Made by a program: the position numbers and the translations under genes. Shown one piece after another: positions 44,483 through 55,201 of a stretch of DNA of 64,000 bases. The notes beneath the pieces are model-generated. The model ran no database searches and was not told the origin of the DNA. It saw only the letters and a list, made by a program, of their open reading frames with translations. The stretch spans positions 124,001 to 188,000 of the forward strand of contig NZ_JAUSRN010000008.1 of assembly GCF_030811855.1 (NCBI RefSeq), read 5' to 3'. Each line of letters starts with the position of its first letter. Positions within the stretch are counted from its first letter, which is position 1. This stretch comes from Variovorax paradoxus. Its GTDB lineage: Bacteria; Pseudomonadota; Gammaproteobacteria; Burkholderiales; Burkholderiaceae_C.

Positions 44483-44509
44483 AAGCCGCTCCATAGAGCG
44501 GCTTTTTTT
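44483..44509 (+). terminator. Rho-independent terminator after tRNA-Lys
   Basis: AAGCCGCTC and GAGCGGCTT form a perfect 9-base-pair stem with a CATA loop, followed by a run of T. It begins 11 bases after the tRNA CCA end. Confidence 0.92.
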
Positions 44510-44664
44510 ATGCCGCGACCCGATCGATTGCGCATCGAGTGGCGCATTCGGGACCCCGATCCGCGCACGCTTTTCCACCGTCTTATCCACCGCAGTGGTG
44601 CAGAAATTTCCCTCTGCAAGAGGGTGCATTGGAAGGCGAGGCTAACAAAGTTGTACACATTTGG

Positions 44665-44682
44665 TATTACATATTAGTAATA
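44665..44682. repeat. A+T-rich palindrome TATTAC-ATATTA-GTAATA
   Basis: A 6-base inverted repeat with a 6-base centre, resembling a dimeric repressor operator. No start codon lies close by on either strand, so its target is unknown. Confidence 0.5.
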
Positions 44683-44754
44683 ACTAACTGCGGCAGCTGA
44701 AGAGGGCACCTGCGGATCGACGAAGCCTCCGGTGGGTCGCGGACTGCCGCGCAG

Positions 44755-44783
44755 CAAAAAAACAGCCCGCACAAAGGCGGGCT
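44755..44783 (-). terminator. Rho-independent terminator (leftward)
   Basis: On the minus strand AGCCCGC and GCGGGCT pair around a short loop and are followed by a run of T (A run at 44755-44762). It lies about 120 bases past the stop of the EcsC-like gene, the likely end of that leftward transcript. Confidence 0.8.
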
Positions 44784-44905
44784 GGAAGATGACCTGCTGG
44801 AGGAGGGGGATCAGAGGGAGTGCAGGCCACAGGAGAGCCTCCACTATGTGCGCCGAACCTGCACGCAACCTGACCTGAAGCGCTCGTTGTTCGACGGCGG
44901 CGCGT

Positions 44906-45409
44906 TCAGGCGGGCGCGTGCGGTTCGGGCGGCGACAGGGCGAGCGTGGTGCTCACGCGGACGCAATCCTTGATGTGCTGCTCGCCGAGGGCGCGCAAGG
45001 CCGCATAGCCTAGCGCGGCGGACACGATCTGTCCGGCGATCGGCACGTACTTGGTGGCCTGCTTGACGGTGAGCTTCACGCCCGCATACCGGGCGAGCTT
45101 GATCAGCAGCTCCCGCGTGACGAGTCGGCCGACCAGCAAGGCGCCCACCGTGGTAGCGGCCTTCTGGATGCGTTCGCGCTGGTGTGGAGCAAGCTTTTCG
45201 ACCTGCGTGACCGAAAGGCCGAACTCGGCGCTGATCTGCGGCACCAGGCGTGTGAGCAGGGCCGCGTCGGCGGCCCAGTCGATGCCCGGCAACGGAATGG
45301 TGCTGGCGGCTGCGGCCATCAAGGCCTTGCGGCCGATCAGGCGGCGACTGCGGTGGATGGCCGCAATCAGTTTTTCGTCGCCCCGGGCCAGTTCGATGGC
45401 AGACGGCAT
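44906..45409 (-). CDS. EcsC/DUF697-like protein of unknown function
   Basis: 167 residues, small and mainly helical. RRLIGRKALMAAAASTIPLPGIDW near the N-terminus and KYVPIAGQIVSAALGYAALRALG near the C-terminus are weakly hydrophobic and recall EcsC or DUF697 families, which include membrane-associated proteins linked to GTPases or ABC transport. Start ATG at 45409 lies 18 bases after the ABC-F gene, so they may be co-transcribed. The family call is tentative and no function is claimed. Confidence 0.55.
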   Translation of the reverse strand: MPSAIELARGDEKLIAAIHRSRRLIGRKALMAAAASTIPLPGIDWAADAALLTRLVPQISAEFGLSVTQVEKLAPHQRERIQKAATTVGALLVGRLVTRELLIKLARYAGVKLTVKQATKYVPIAGQIVSAALGYAALRALGEQHIKDCVRVSTTLALSPPEPHAPA

Positions 45410-45427
45410 GCGATGTGCCTCCGTTTT

Positions 45428-47455
45428 TCAGGCCGCCAGCGCCTCGAGCTGGTCCGACAGGGCCAGCCAGCGCTCTTCGAGTCGGCCGATTTCGTCGTTG
45501 AGGGCCTTCAGGCGCTTGCCCGCTTCCGCAATCTCGGCGGACGACAGGGGCTGTGCCAGGCGCGCTTCGAGCGCGGCGCGCTCGGTGCCTGCTGCGGCCA
45601 GCCGTTCGTCGATCTGTGCGATCTCGCGCTTGATCGGCTTGGCCTGGTCGCTGCGCTGCTGGCGCCCCTGGGCGTCCTGCTTGCGTTGCTGCGGATTCTT
45701 GTTTGCGGCTGCGGGTTCGTTGGCAGCGGGCGCGGGAGCGGCAATCGGTGCGGTTTCGGCAGCGGTTGCGATCGCTGCAGCCGCGTCCCGCACAGCGATC
45801 TTGGCCTCCTCGCGCAGCCGCTTGGCTTCGTCGAGCAGGTAGCGCTGGTAGTCGTCGAGGTCGCCGTCGAAATCGGCGACCACGCCGCGTCCCACGAGCC
45901 AGAACTCGTCGCACACCGAGCGCAGCAGCGCGCGGTCGTGACTCACCAGCATCAGCGTGCCTTCGAACTCGTTCAGCGCCACGGCCAGGGCCTCGCGCGT
46001 GGCCAGGTCCAGGTGGTTGGTGGGCTCGTCCAGCAGCAGCAGGTTGGGGCGCTGCCACACCATCATCGCGAGCACCAGGCGGGCCTTTTCGCCGCCGCTC
46101 ATGGTGCCGACGGGTTGCTTCACCATGTCGCCGCTGAAGTTGAAGCTGCCGAGGAAGCCGCGCAAGGCCTGCTCGCCGGTGCTTTCCTTGACGGCGCTGC
46201 CCAGCTCGCGCGCCATGCGAACCATGTGTTCGAGCGGGTTGTCCTGTGGGCGCAGCACGTCGAGTTCCTGCTGCGCGAAGTAGCCGATGTTGAGGCCCTT
46301 GCCTTCGGTGACCTGACCGGCCAGCGCGCCCATTTCACGCGCGATGGTCTTCACCAGCGTCGACTTGCCCTGGCCGTTGGCGCCCAGGATGCCGATGCGT
46401 TGGCCCGCCAGCACCGAGCGGCTCACGCCGCGCAAGATGGTCTTGGGCTCGGCGTCTTCGATCTCGTAGCCGAAGCTCGCGTTGCTGATCGACAGCATCG
46501 GGTTGGGGATGTTGCCCGGCTCCTTGAATTCGAAGGTGAAGTCGGCTTCGGCCAGGAGCGGCGCAACCCTTTCCATGCGCTCCAGCGCCTTGACCCGGCT
46601 TTGCGCCTGCTTGGCCTTGCTGGCCTTGGCCTTGAAGCGGTCGATGAACTTCTGCAAATGGGCGATCTTGTCCTGCTGCTTGGAGAAAGCGACCTGCTGC
46701 TGCTCCATCTGCAGCGCACGCATATCCTCGAACTTGCTGTAGTTGCCGCCGTAGCGTGTGAGCTGCGCGTTGGCGATGTGCAAGGTCACGTCGGTCACGG
46801 CGTCGAGAAACTCGCGGTCGTGGCTGATGACGATCATGGTGCCGGCGTACTTCTGCAGCCAGGCTTCCAGCCACACCAAAGCATCCAGGTCCAGGTGGTT
46901 GGTGGGTTCGTCGAGCAGCAGAAGGTCGCTCGGGCACATCAGCGCGCGGGCCAGCTGCAGGCGCATGCGCCAGCCGCCTGAAAAGCTGTTGACGGGGCCG
47001 TCGAGTTCGTGCGACTTGAATCCCAGTCCGAGGATCAGGGCCTGGGCGCGCGGCACGGCGTCGTGCTCGCCCGCGTCGGCCAGGTCGGTGTAGGCGTGGG
47101 CCAGCTCCATGCCGATGTCGGCGTCGTCGGGGTTGGCTTCGTAGGCAGCCTCGATGGCCGCCAGCGTGGCGCGCAGCTCGGCCAGGCGGGTGTCTCCCCC
47201 CACCACGAAGTCGGTGGCCGACTCCTCGGTTTCGGGCATGTCCTGGGCCACCTGCGCCATGCGCCACTGCTTGGGCACGTAGAAGTCGCCGCCGTCCTCG
47301 TGCAGCGAACCGTTGAAGAGCGCGAACAGGGTCGACTTGCCGGCGCCGTTGCGTCCGACGAGGCCGACCTTTTCACCGGGGTTGATGGTGACGGTGGCGC
47401 CGTCGAGCAGAACCTTGGCGCTGCGGCGAAGAATGACGTTTTTGAGAGTAATCAT
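45428..47455 (-). CDS. ABC-F family ATPase (YheS/Uup-like translation factor)
   Basis: 675 residues, with two ABC domains and no membrane segment. Walker A motifs are GRNGAGKST and GANGQGKST; the signatures are FSGGWRMRLQLARALM and MSGGEKARLVLAMMVW, each followed by LLLDEPTNHLDL. A C-terminal Ala/Lys-rich linker and coiled coil (about residues 545-675) resembles YheS or Uup. ABC-F proteins bind the ribosomal E site and relieve stalls. The frame is open upstream, but the ATG at 47455 begins the usual MITLKNVILRR. Confidence 0.9.
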   Translation of the reverse strand: MITLKNVILRRSAKVLLDGATVTINPGEKVGLVGRNGAGKSTLFALFNGSLHEDGGDFYVPKQWRMAQVAQDMPETEESATDFVVGGDTRLAELRATLAAIEAAYEANPDDADIGMELAHAYTDLADAGEHDAVPRAQALILGLGFKSHELDGPVNSFSGGWRMRLQLARALMCPSDLLLLDEPTNHLDLDALVWLEAWLQKYAGTMIVISHDREFLDAVTDVTLHIANAQLTRYGGNYSKFEDMRALQMEQQQVAFSKQQDKIAHLQKFIDRFKAKASKAKQAQSRVKALERMERVAPLLAEADFTFEFKEPGNIPNPMLSISNASFGYEIEDAEPKTILRGVSRSVLAGQRIGILGANGQGKSTLVKTIAREMGALAGQVTEGKGLNIGYFAQQELDVLRPQDNPLEHMVRMARELGSAVKESTGEQALRGFLGSFNFSGDMVKQPVGTMSGGEKARLVLAMMVWQRPNLLLLDEPTNHLDLATREALAVALNEFEGTLMLVSHDRALLRSVCDEFWLVGRGVVADFDGDLDDYQRYLLDEAKRLREEAKIAVRDAAAAIATAAETAPIAAPAPAANEPAAANKNPQQRKQDAQGRQQRSDQAKPIKREIAQIDERLAAAGTERAALEARLAQPLSSAEIAEAGKRLKALNDEIGRLEERWLALSDQLEALAA

Positions 47456-47588
47456 GAAATAGGAACCGTAGGGGCGATTATCCCGCCCGGCCGCGGCGGC
47501 TTGGCGCGAAGGGGCAAATGGGGCCACCACCCCGTGTAAACGGGAGGCCGGAAAAGGCGGCAGAGGGAAAAGAGTACGGCTGGCGCAG

Positions 47589-48470
47589 CTAACGTGCGCC
47601 GGCGCCGGCCAGCATTGCGGCCCGGGTGACGAGCAGCACCTGGTCTTCGCCCGCAGAGGTTTCGAGCCACACGACCTCGAGCTGCGGAAACGCCGCTTCG
47701 AAGTGGTCGCGCTCGTTGCCGATTTCCAGCACCAGTACGGCTTCTTTGCTCATGCGCGAGGGGGCGTCGGCAAACAGCCGGCGCACGAAGTCCATGCCGT
47801 CGTCTCCGCCGGCCAGTGCCAGTTCGGGCTCGGCCCGGTATTCGGCGGGCAAGGCGGCCATGCTCGCGCTGTTCACGTAGGGCGGATTGCACAGCACCAG
47901 GTCGTACGGGCCGGGCAAGTTGGCCAGGCCGTCCGATTCGACCAGCCTGATGCGGCTGTCGAGCTGGTGCCGCGTGACGTTGATGGCGGCCACCTCGAGC
48001 GCTTCGACCGACAGGTCTGCAGCGTCCACGGTGATCTCTGGGTAGGTCATGGCCGCGAACACGGCCAGGCTGCCATTGCCCGTGCACAGGTCGAGCACGC
48101 GCTGCGTGTGTTCGCCAAGCCAGTAGTCGATGCTGCCGTCCGCGATCAGCTCGGCAATGAAGCTGCGCGGCACGATCGCGCGTTCGTCCACGTAGAAGGG
48201 CACGCCCTGCAGCCAGGCCTCTTTGGTCAGGTAGGCGGCGGGCTTGCGCGTGGCGATGCGTTCGTCGAGCAGCGCGGCAACCTTGCCCGCATCGGCCGGC
48301 GAAACGGGCGTGTCGGCCACGGCGTCGATGTCGTCGAGCGGCAGGTTCAGGCGCCACAAAACCAGCCAGGCGGCTTCGTCGAAGGCGTTGGCCGTGCCGT
48401 GGCCGAAGGCGACGCCGGCGTCTTCCAGGCGCTTGGCGCCAGCCTCGATCAGCTCGATGACCGTGCTCAT
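47589..48470 (-). CDS. prmB: Ribosomal protein uL3 glutamine methyltransferase
   Basis: 293 residues. SAM-binding [18 protein letters not shown] near residue 125 and the catalytic LCNPPYVN near residue 194 define the PrmB/PrmC family; [18 protein letters not shown] fits PrmB. It methylates a Gln of ribosomal protein L3. Its ATG overlaps the dapE stop (ATGA), so translation is coupled to the DAP genes. Confidence 0.9.
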   Translation of the reverse strand: MSTVIELIEAGAKRLEDAGVAFGHGTANAFDEAAWLVLWRLNLPLDDIDAVADTPVSPADAGKVAALLDERIATRKPAAYLTKEAWLQGVPFYVDERAIVPRSFIAELIADGSIDYWLGEHTQRVLDLCTGNGSLAVFAAMTYPEITVDAADLSVEALEVAAINVTRHQLDSRIRLVESDGLANLPGPYDLVLCNPPYVNSASMAALPAEYRAEPELALAGGDDGMDFVRRLFADAPSRMSKEAVLVLEIGNERDHFEAAFPQLEVVWLETSAGEDQVLLVTRAAMLAGAGAR

Positions 48471-49642
48471 CGGGAGAGCGACGCTTCGAGCCGCTCCATC
48501 GTGCGCCTGTAGATGTTCTTCAGCGTTTCGATTTCGGCCACGTCGATGTGCTCGTCGATCTTGTGAATGCTGGCGTTGACCGGGCCGAGCTCGACCACCT
48601 GCTTGCAGATCTTGGCGATGAAGCGCGCATCGCTGGTGCCGCCGCTGGTCGACAGCTCGGTGGCAATACCCGTTTCATCGACGATGGCTGCCTGCACCGA
48701 CGAGACGAGTTCGCCCGGCGTGGTCAGGAAAGGCAGGCCGCCAATGGTCCAGGCCAATGTGTAGTCGATGCCATGGGCGTCGAGTACCGCGTGCACGCGC
48801 TTCTGCAATGACTCGGGCGTCGACTCGGTTGAGAAGCGGAAATTGAAATCGATCACCGCGCTGCCCGGGATCACGTTGCTCGCGCCGGTGCCCGAGTGAA
48901 AGTTGCTGATCTGCCAGCTGGTCGGCTGGAAGTAGGCATTGCCCGCGTCCCATCCGGCCGCCGCATTGATGGCCACGAGTTCAGCCAGCGCGGGCGCTAC
49001 GGCATGCACCGGGTTCTTTGCAAGGTGCGGATAGGCGATGTGGCCCTGCACGCCCTTGACCGTGAGCTTGCCGCTCATGGTGCCGCGGCGGCCATTCTTG
49101 ATCATGTCGCCGCAGCGCTCGACGGCGGTGGGCTCGCCGACGATGCAGTAGTCGAGCACCTCGCCGCGCGCCGCCAGCGTGTTGCAGACGACGACGGTGC
49201 CGTCGACGGCCGGGCCTTCCTCATCGCTGGTGAGCAGCAGCGCCAGCGTGAGCTTCGGATCGGGCGTGGCCCGCAGGAATTCCTCGATGGAGATAACGAA
49301 GGCCGCCACCGAGGTCTTCATGTCGCAGGCGCCGCGGCCGTAGAGCTTGCCGCCCCGGTGCGTGGGCGTGAAGGGATGGCTGGTCCATTGCTCGAACGGG
49401 CCGGTCGGCACCACATCGGTGTGACCGGCGAACACCAGCGTCTTTGTTGCCGTGGCAGCGGCCGGACGGCGCACCGCCCAGAGGTTGGTCACGCGGAAAT
49501 CCGCAGGACCGCTCTCGATGGTTTCGAGCGTGAAGCCCAGTGGCGCGAGCCGCTCGCCAAGAATCTGTTGGCAGCCCGCATCGTCAGGGGTGACCGAGGG
49601 GCGCGAGATGAGTTGTTCGGCGAGCTGGAGCGTACGGGACAT
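48467..49642 (-). CDS. dapE: Succinyl-diaminopimelate desuccinylase
   Basis: 391 residues of the M20 family with metal ligands in [20 protein letters not shown] and TSDEEGPA. It removes succinate from N-succinyl-LL-DAP on the route to lysine and the cell wall. It follows a pilU-like gene by 24 bases and overlaps prmB; dapC and dapD lie upstream in the same direction. Confidence 0.95.
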   Translation of the reverse strand: MSRTLQLAEQLISRPSVTPDDAGCQQILGERLAPLGFTLETIESGPADFRVTNLWAVRRPAAATATKTLVFAGHTDVVPTGPFEQWTSHPFTPTHRGGKLYGRGACDMKTSVAAFVISIEEFLRATPDPKLTLALLLTSDEEGPAVDGTVVVCNTLAARGEVLDYCIVGEPTAVERCGDMIKNGRRGTMSGKLTVKGVQGHIAYPHLAKNPVHAVAPALAELVAINAAAGWDAGNAYFQPTSWQISNFHSGTGASNVIPGSAVIDFNFRFSTESTPESLQKRVHAVLDAHGIDYTLAWTIGGLPFLTTPGELVSSVQAAIVDETGIATELSTSGGTSDARFIAKICKQVVELGPVNASIHKIDEHIDVAEIETLKNIYRRTMERLEASLSR

Positions 49643-49666
49643 CGGAAAAAAGCCAAAGAGGCTGGG

Positions 49667-50815
49667 TCAGAACTTCACGTCGAGCGTGATGTCGGTAAAG
49701 GTGGGTTCGTCGACCTGGTCCATCAGGTTGCGCTCTTCGGCCTTCTGCTTGGGCGCGGCGCGGTTCTGCAGCCGCCACATCAGGTTGGTGGGCGAGTCGG
49801 ACTGGGCCAGGCCTTCCTCGCGCGTCACGCGCTCTTCGATGATGAGACGGGCAATGTCTTCCTCGAAGGTCTGGGAGCCTTCGGCCATCGATTGCTCCAT
49901 GGCTTCCTTGACGGCGGAAAAATCGCCTTTTTCGATCAGCTCGGCCACCAGGGCCGTGTTGAGCATGACCTCGAGCGCCGGCACGCGGCCGCCCGTGGGC
50001 GTGCGAAGCAGCCGCTGCGAGACGATGGCGCGCAGCGCCGAGCCCAGGTCGCCCAGCAGCGTGGGGCGCACCTCGACCGGGAAGAAGCTCAAGATGCGGT
50101 TCAGCGCGCGGTAGCTGTTGTTGGCGTGCAGCGTGGCCACGCATAGGTGGCCCGACTGCGCATACGCAATGGCCGCGGTCATGGTTTCGCGGTCGCGGAT
50201 TTCGCCGATCTGGATCACGTCGGGTGCTTGGCGCAGCGCGTTCTTGAGCGCGACATGCAGCGACTCGGTGTCGCTGCCCACGTCGCGCTGGTTCACCAGC
50301 GATTTCTTGTTGGTGTAGGTGAACTCGATGGGTTCTTCCACCGTGAGGATGTGGCCCGTGGCGTGCTCGTTGCGGTAATCGAGCATCGAGGCCAGGGTGG
50401 TGGTCTTGCCCGCGCCGGTGGCGCCGACCATCAGGATCAGCCCGCGCTTCTCCATGATCAGCGTCTTGAGAATGTCGGGCAGGTTCAGGTCGGCAAAGCT
50501 GGGAATGGTCGAGGCAATGTGCCGCACCACCACCGCATAGCTGCCGCGCTGGCGCATGGCGCTGATGCGGTAGTTGCCGGCGCCCTCGAGCATCACGGCC
50601 ATGTTGAGCTCGCCCTTGCTCTCCAGCTCCTGGATGCGGGCTTCGGGCACCACTTCGGCCAGCAACGCGAGTGGCGCGGTGGCCGGCAGCACCTGGGCGT
50701 TGATCGGCACACAGGTGCCGTTGATGCGGATCAGCACCGGGGAGTGCGCCGAGAGGTAGATGTCGGAGGCCTTGCGCTCGGCCATCAGACGAAGGATTCG
50801 CTCCATCATGTTCAT
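49667..50815 (-). CDS. pilU: PilU/PilT-type pilus retraction ATPase
   Basis: 382 residues. Walker A GATGAGKTTTLASML near residue 133, the Asp box IEFTYTNKKSLVNQRDVG, Walker B IGEIRDRETM, and the His box SGHLCVATLHANNSYRALNR. The length and N-terminus MNMMERILRLMAERKASDIYL fit PilU, the accessory retraction motor of type IVa pili, rather than PilT (about 345 residues), but paralogues cannot be fully separated by eye. It lies inside a block of lysine/DAP genes, with no other pilus gene in the window. Confidence 0.85.
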   Translation of the reverse strand: MNMMERILRLMAERKASDIYLSAHSPVLIRINGTCVPINAQVLPATAPLALLAEVVPEARIQELESKGELNMAVMLEGAGNYRISAMRQRGSYAVVVRHIASTIPSFADLNLPDILKTLIMEKRGLILMVGATGAGKTTTLASMLDYRNEHATGHILTVEEPIEFTYTNKKSLVNQRDVGSDTESLHVALKNALRQAPDVIQIGEIRDRETMTAAIAYAQSGHLCVATLHANNSYRALNRILSFFPVEVRPTLLGDLGSALRAIVSQRLLRTPTGGRVPALEVMLNTALVAELIEKGDFSAVKEAMEQSMAEGSQTFEEDIARLIIEERVTREEGLAQSDSPTNLMWRLQNRAAPKQKAEERNLMDQVDEPTFTDITLDVKF

Positions 50816-50874
50816 CGGTCTCTCTCTCCTCGGGTGCTGTTGTTTTCTAACGGGACAAAGCTGGCGCCTGACGA

Positions 50875-51708
<834 letters not shown>

Positions 51709-51752
51709 GGAGAAAGTCTCGTGTGAAAAATGGGAGCCGGGAAAGCAGCGGT

Positions 51753-52973
51753 TCAGCCCCGGCCTGTTTGGCCGGATTGCACGAAGCGGACGATGCGCTC
51801 GGCGGCTTCCACGCATTCGGCCGTTTCGGCCACCAAGGCCATGCGGATGCGGCCACGGCCGGGGTTGGCGCTGTGTGCCGTGTCGCGCGCCAGATAGCTC
51901 CCCGGCAGAACCGTAACATTGTATTGAGCGTAGAGCGCGCGGGCGAAGGATTCGTCGTCGCCAGCCCACACTTCGGGCACCCCCGCCCAGAGGTAGAAGC
52001 TGGCATCGGGCAGCCGCACGTCGAGCACCGGTTCGAGCAGGGGCGTCACGGCGGCGAATTTGGCCCGGTACTTGGCGCGGTTTTCGACCACGTGGGTTTC
52101 GTCGCCCCAGGCCGCGATGCTGGCCGCGGCCACGGTGCCGCTCATGGCGCTGCCGTGGTAGGTGCGGTAGAGCAGAAAGCTCTTGATGATGGCGGCATCG
52201 CCCGCCACGAAGCCGCTGCGCAGGCCCGGAACATTGCTGCGCTTGGACAGCGACGTGAGCGCAATCAGGTTCTTGAAGTCGGCGCGGCCGAGCTTGGCGG
52301 CGGCTTCCAGCCCGCTGAGCGGCGGCTCGTCGCGGAAGTAGATTTCGCTGTAACACTCGTCGGCCGCGATCACGAAACCATAGCGGTCCGAAAGAGCGAA
52401 GAGCTTGCGCCACTCGTCCAGCGGCATCACGGCGCCGGTCGGATTGCCGGGCGAGCAGACGAACACCAGCTGGGTGCGCTCCCAGACGGCCTCGGGCACG
52501 CTGTCCCAATCGACTGCGAAGTTGCGCGACGCCACGCTCGGCACGTAATAGGGCTCGGCGCCCGAGAGCAGGGCCGCGCCTTCATAGATTTGATAGAACG
52601 GGTTGGGCGAAACCACCACCGGTGCGGGGGTCTTGCTGCCATCGACCACCGTTTGCGCAAGCGAAAACAGCGCCTCGCGCGAGCCGTTGACTGGTAGTAC
52701 CTGCGTAGCCGGGTCCAGCTGCAGGACGTAGCGGCGCCGCAGCCAGTCGGTGAAGGCGGTGCGCAGCGCCAGGGTGCCGGCCGTTGCGGGGTAGGCCGCG
52801 AGCGTAGCCATGCTGGCGGCCAGCGCTTCCTTGATGAAAGCGGGCGTGGCGTGCTTGGGTTCACCGATGCCCAGGCTGATGGGCGCGAAATCGGCATTGG
52901 GCGTGACGCCCTCGAACAGGCGCCGCAGCCGCTCGAAGGGGTAGGGCTGGAGCTTGGAAAGCAGGGGGTTCAT
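51753..52973 (-). CDS. dapC: N-succinyldiaminopimelate aminotransferase
   Basis: 406 residues, fold-type I aminotransferase. The PLP Lys is in [18 protein letters not shown] near residue 240, with SLGIGEPKH at the start and [16 protein letters not shown]. It converts N-succinyl-2-amino-6-ketopimelate to succinyl-DAP. The position directly before dapD supports DapC over a general aminotransferase. It begins the leftward DAP block. Confidence 0.92.
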   Translation of the reverse strand: MNPLLSKLQPYPFERLRRLFEGVTPNADFAPISLGIGEPKHATPAFIKEALAASMATLAAYPATAGTLALRTAFTDWLRRRYVLQLDPATQVLPVNGSREALFSLAQTVVDGSKTPAPVVVSPNPFYQIYEGAALLSGAEPYYVPSVASRNFAVDWDSVPEAVWERTQLVFVCSPGNPTGAVMPLDEWRKLFALSDRYGFVIAADECYSEIYFRDEPPLSGLEAAAKLGRADFKNLIALTSLSKRSNVPGLRSGFVAGDAAIIKSFLLYRTYHGSAMSGTVAAASIAAWGDETHVVENRAKYRAKFAAVTPLLEPVLDVRLPDASFYLWAGVPEVWAGDDESFARALYAQYNVTVLPGSYLARDTAHSANPGRGRIRMALVAETAECVEAAERIVRFVQSGQTGRG

Positions 52974-53024
52974 GGAGAGCGATTATCGGCGACGGGTCGC
53001 CGGCCGCTCAGGCCCCCGCGCCGC

Positions 53025-53672
53025 TCAGGTGCCGCTGCGCCGGTAGAACGCCAGCGAGCTGGCCAGCGCCAGCAGCATCGCGCCGCAGGTGCGGTCGATC
53101 CAGCGGCCCGCGGCGGCCGTCAGCAGCCGCATTGCCCGTGCGCCCACGAAGGCATAGACCAGCATCACCAACGCGTCCAGCGAAGCGAACAGCACGGCGA
53201 TGATGGCGTACTGCATGCCCTGCGCGGCCGAGGGGTCGATGAACTGCGGCATCAGCGCCGAGCAGAACAGGTAGCCCTTCGGGTTGGTGACCGCCACCAG
53301 GAACGACTTGAAAAAGACCTTGCGGCCGTCTCCGTTCAATCCCGTGGCCGGCTCGGCCGCTTCGGCGCGCGGCGCATCGAAGCTGCCGCCCTTGGAGCGC
53401 AGCATGCGAATGCCCAGCCAGGCAAGGTACACGGCGCCCACCCACTTGAGCATGGAGAACCAGAATTCCGAGGCCGCCAGCAGCGTGCCCAGGCCCAGTG
53501 CCACGGCGCCGACCAGGACGAAGTCGGACAGCACGGCGCCCAGAATGCCCGGCATTGCACCGCGCACGCCGCGCCGGGAGCCATTGCTCAGCGCCAGCAA
53601 CACGGTGGGACCCGGCGTTGCGATGGCAGCCAGCGCGACGATGGAAAACAGCAGTGCGGTGGCGAACGTCAT
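53025..53672 (-). CDS. LysE/RhtB family amino-acid exporter
   Basis: 215 residues with about six hydrophobic segments. The family opening is ATPGPTVLLALSNGSRRG, then WVGAVYLAWLGIRMLRSKG and FFKSFLVAVTNPKGYLFC. LysE-type proteins export amino acids; a role in lysine or arginine export fits the DAP and argA neighbours but is inference. It lies 32 bases after the argA stop and may be co-transcribed with argA. Confidence 0.88.
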   Translation of the reverse strand: MTFATALLFSIVALAAIATPGPTVLLALSNGSRRGVRGAMPGILGAVLSDFVLVGAVALGLGTLLAASEFWFSMLKWVGAVYLAWLGIRMLRSKGGSFDAPRAEAAEPATGLNGDGRKVFFKSFLVAVTNPKGYLFCSALMPQFIDPSAAQGMQYAIIAVLFASLDALVMLVYAFVGARAMRLLTAAAGRWIDRTCGAMLLALASSLAFYRRSGT

Positions 53673-53704
53673 GGCGGCGGGCTCCCCTTCAAAGGCTTAA
53701 AGAT

Positions 53705-55051
53705 TCAGATTTTCTTGACCAGCACCTGGCTCTTGCGGTCCCAGTTGTACTTGCGCTTGCGGGCTTCGGGCAGCCAGTCGGGGTTGACCTGTTGGAAGCC
53801 GCGCTTCAGGAACCAGTGCATGGTGCGGGTGGTGAGCACGAAGATGCTCTCCAGGCCCATGGCCTTGGCGCGGTGCTCGACGCGCTTGAGGATGCGTTCG
53901 CCGTCGCCCTGCGATTGCGACTGGGGCGAGACGGTCAGCGCGGCCATCTCGGCGGTCTTGGCCTCGGGGTAGGGATAGAGCGCCGCGCAGCCGAAGATCA
54001 CGCCGTCGTGCTCGATGACTGTGTAGTGGCCCACGTCGCGTTCGATCTCGGTGCGGTCCCGCTTGACCAGCGTGCCGTCGCGCTCGAAGGGCTCGATGAG
54101 CTGCAAGATGCCGCCGATGTCGTCGACCGTGGCTTCGCGCAGGCTTTCGAGCTTTTCGTCGATCACCATGGTGCCGACGCCGTCGTGCACGTACACCTCG
54201 AGCAACAGCGCGCCGTCGAGCGCAAACGGCAGGATGTGGTTGCGCTCCACGCCGCCCTTGCAGGCCTTCACGCAGTGCTGCAGGTAGAAGGCGGTGTCGG
54301 TCGGCTTCTGCGGTGGTGGCAATGACGCCAGCAGCTTTTCGGCCGCGGCAAGCGGCAGCTCGGTGTCGATGGGGTTGTCTTCGCTCTCCGGCAGTTCGCT
54401 GTCGATGCGAATGCCCGGAATCTCGGTCAGGAAGATCAGCTTGTCGGCCTGGATCGAGATGGCGACGCTGGTGGCAACCTCTTCCATCGTCAGGTTGAAG
54501 GCCTCGCCAGTAGGCGAGAAGCCGAAGGGCGACATCAGCACCATGGCGCCGAAATCAAGCGTGCGCCGGATGCCCACGGTGTCGACCTTGCGGACCAAAC
54601 CCGAATGCTTGAAGTCCACGCCGTCGACCACGCCCACGGGTCGGGCGGTGATGAAGTTGCCCGAAATCATGCGGACGGTCGAACCAGCCATCGGCGTGTT
54701 TGGCAGGCCTTGGCTGAAGGCGGCCTCGATCTCGTAGCGCAGCTGGCCGGCGGCTTCCTGGGCGGAGTCGAGCGCCACCTCGTCGGTAATGCGGATGCCA
54801 TGCGAATAGCGCGCCTCGTGCCCCTTGGCCGCGAGCTGCTCGTTGACCTGCGGGCGAAAGCCGTGCACCAGCACAATCTTGACGCCCATGCTCTGGATCA
54901 GCGCCAGGTCTTGCGCAATGTTCTGCAGCTTGCCCGCGGCGATGGCCTCACCCGCCAGGGCGACCACGAAAGTCTTGCCGCGGTGCGTGTGGATGTAGGG
55001 CGCGACCGAGCGGAACCAGGGCACGAAGGTGAAGTTGAAAACGGTGGACAT
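53705..55051 (-). CDS. argA: N-acetylglutamate synthase
   Basis: 448 residues: an amino-acid kinase-like domain (about 1-290; VLVHGFRPQVNEQLAAKG, MISGNFITARPVGVVDGVD, MSPFGFSPTGEAFNL) and a GNAT acetyltransferase domain (about 300-448; CAALYPYPEAKTAEMAAL, GERILKRVEHRA). It makes N-acetylglutamate, the first step of arginine synthesis, and the kinase domain binds arginine as inhibitor. Start ATG at 55051; hrpA is divergent 150 bases away. Confidence 0.94.
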   Translation of the reverse strand: MSTVFNFTFVPWFRSVAPYIHTHRGKTFVVALAGEAIAAGKLQNIAQDLALIQSMGVKIVLVHGFRPQVNEQLAAKGHEARYSHGIRITDEVALDSAQEAAGQLRYEIEAAFSQGLPNTPMAGSTVRMISGNFITARPVGVVDGVDFKHSGLVRKVDTVGIRRTLDFGAMVLMSPFGFSPTGEAFNLTMEEVATSVAISIQADKLIFLTEIPGIRIDSELPESEDNPIDTELPLAAAEKLLASLPPPQKPTDTAFYLQHCVKACKGGVERNHILPFALDGALLLEVYVHDGVGTMVIDEKLESLREATVDDIGGILQLIEPFERDGTLVKRDRTEIERDVGHYTVIEHDGVIFGCAALYPYPEAKTAEMAALTVSPQSQSQGDGERILKRVEHRAKAMGLESIFVLTTRTMHWFLKRGFQQVNPDWLPEARKRKYNWDRKSQVLVKKI

Positions 55052-55201
55052 GGAACGTGATTGTGCATTCTTGAAGGGCGCTCCGCGCGGGACGGGCCAT
55101 CGCCCGCAGCAGCCGCGCAACGCCGCAAGGCGTGCAACCGTGGCGGCGCGCACCGATAATCGCCGGTTTGCCCGCCGCGCCTTCGCGAATCAGCTTTTCC
55201 C

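Larger units (their letters stand above)
44510..44905. other. Gene-free intergenic region
   Basis: No convincing protein or known RNA gene is seen. The stretch contains a markedly A+T-rich segment around 44641-44690 with an 18-base palindrome, and a leftward terminator at 44755-44783. It separates the tRNA terminator from the leftward EcsC-like gene. A small RNA on the minus strand between about 44905 and 44755 is possible but unsupported. Confidence 0.7.
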
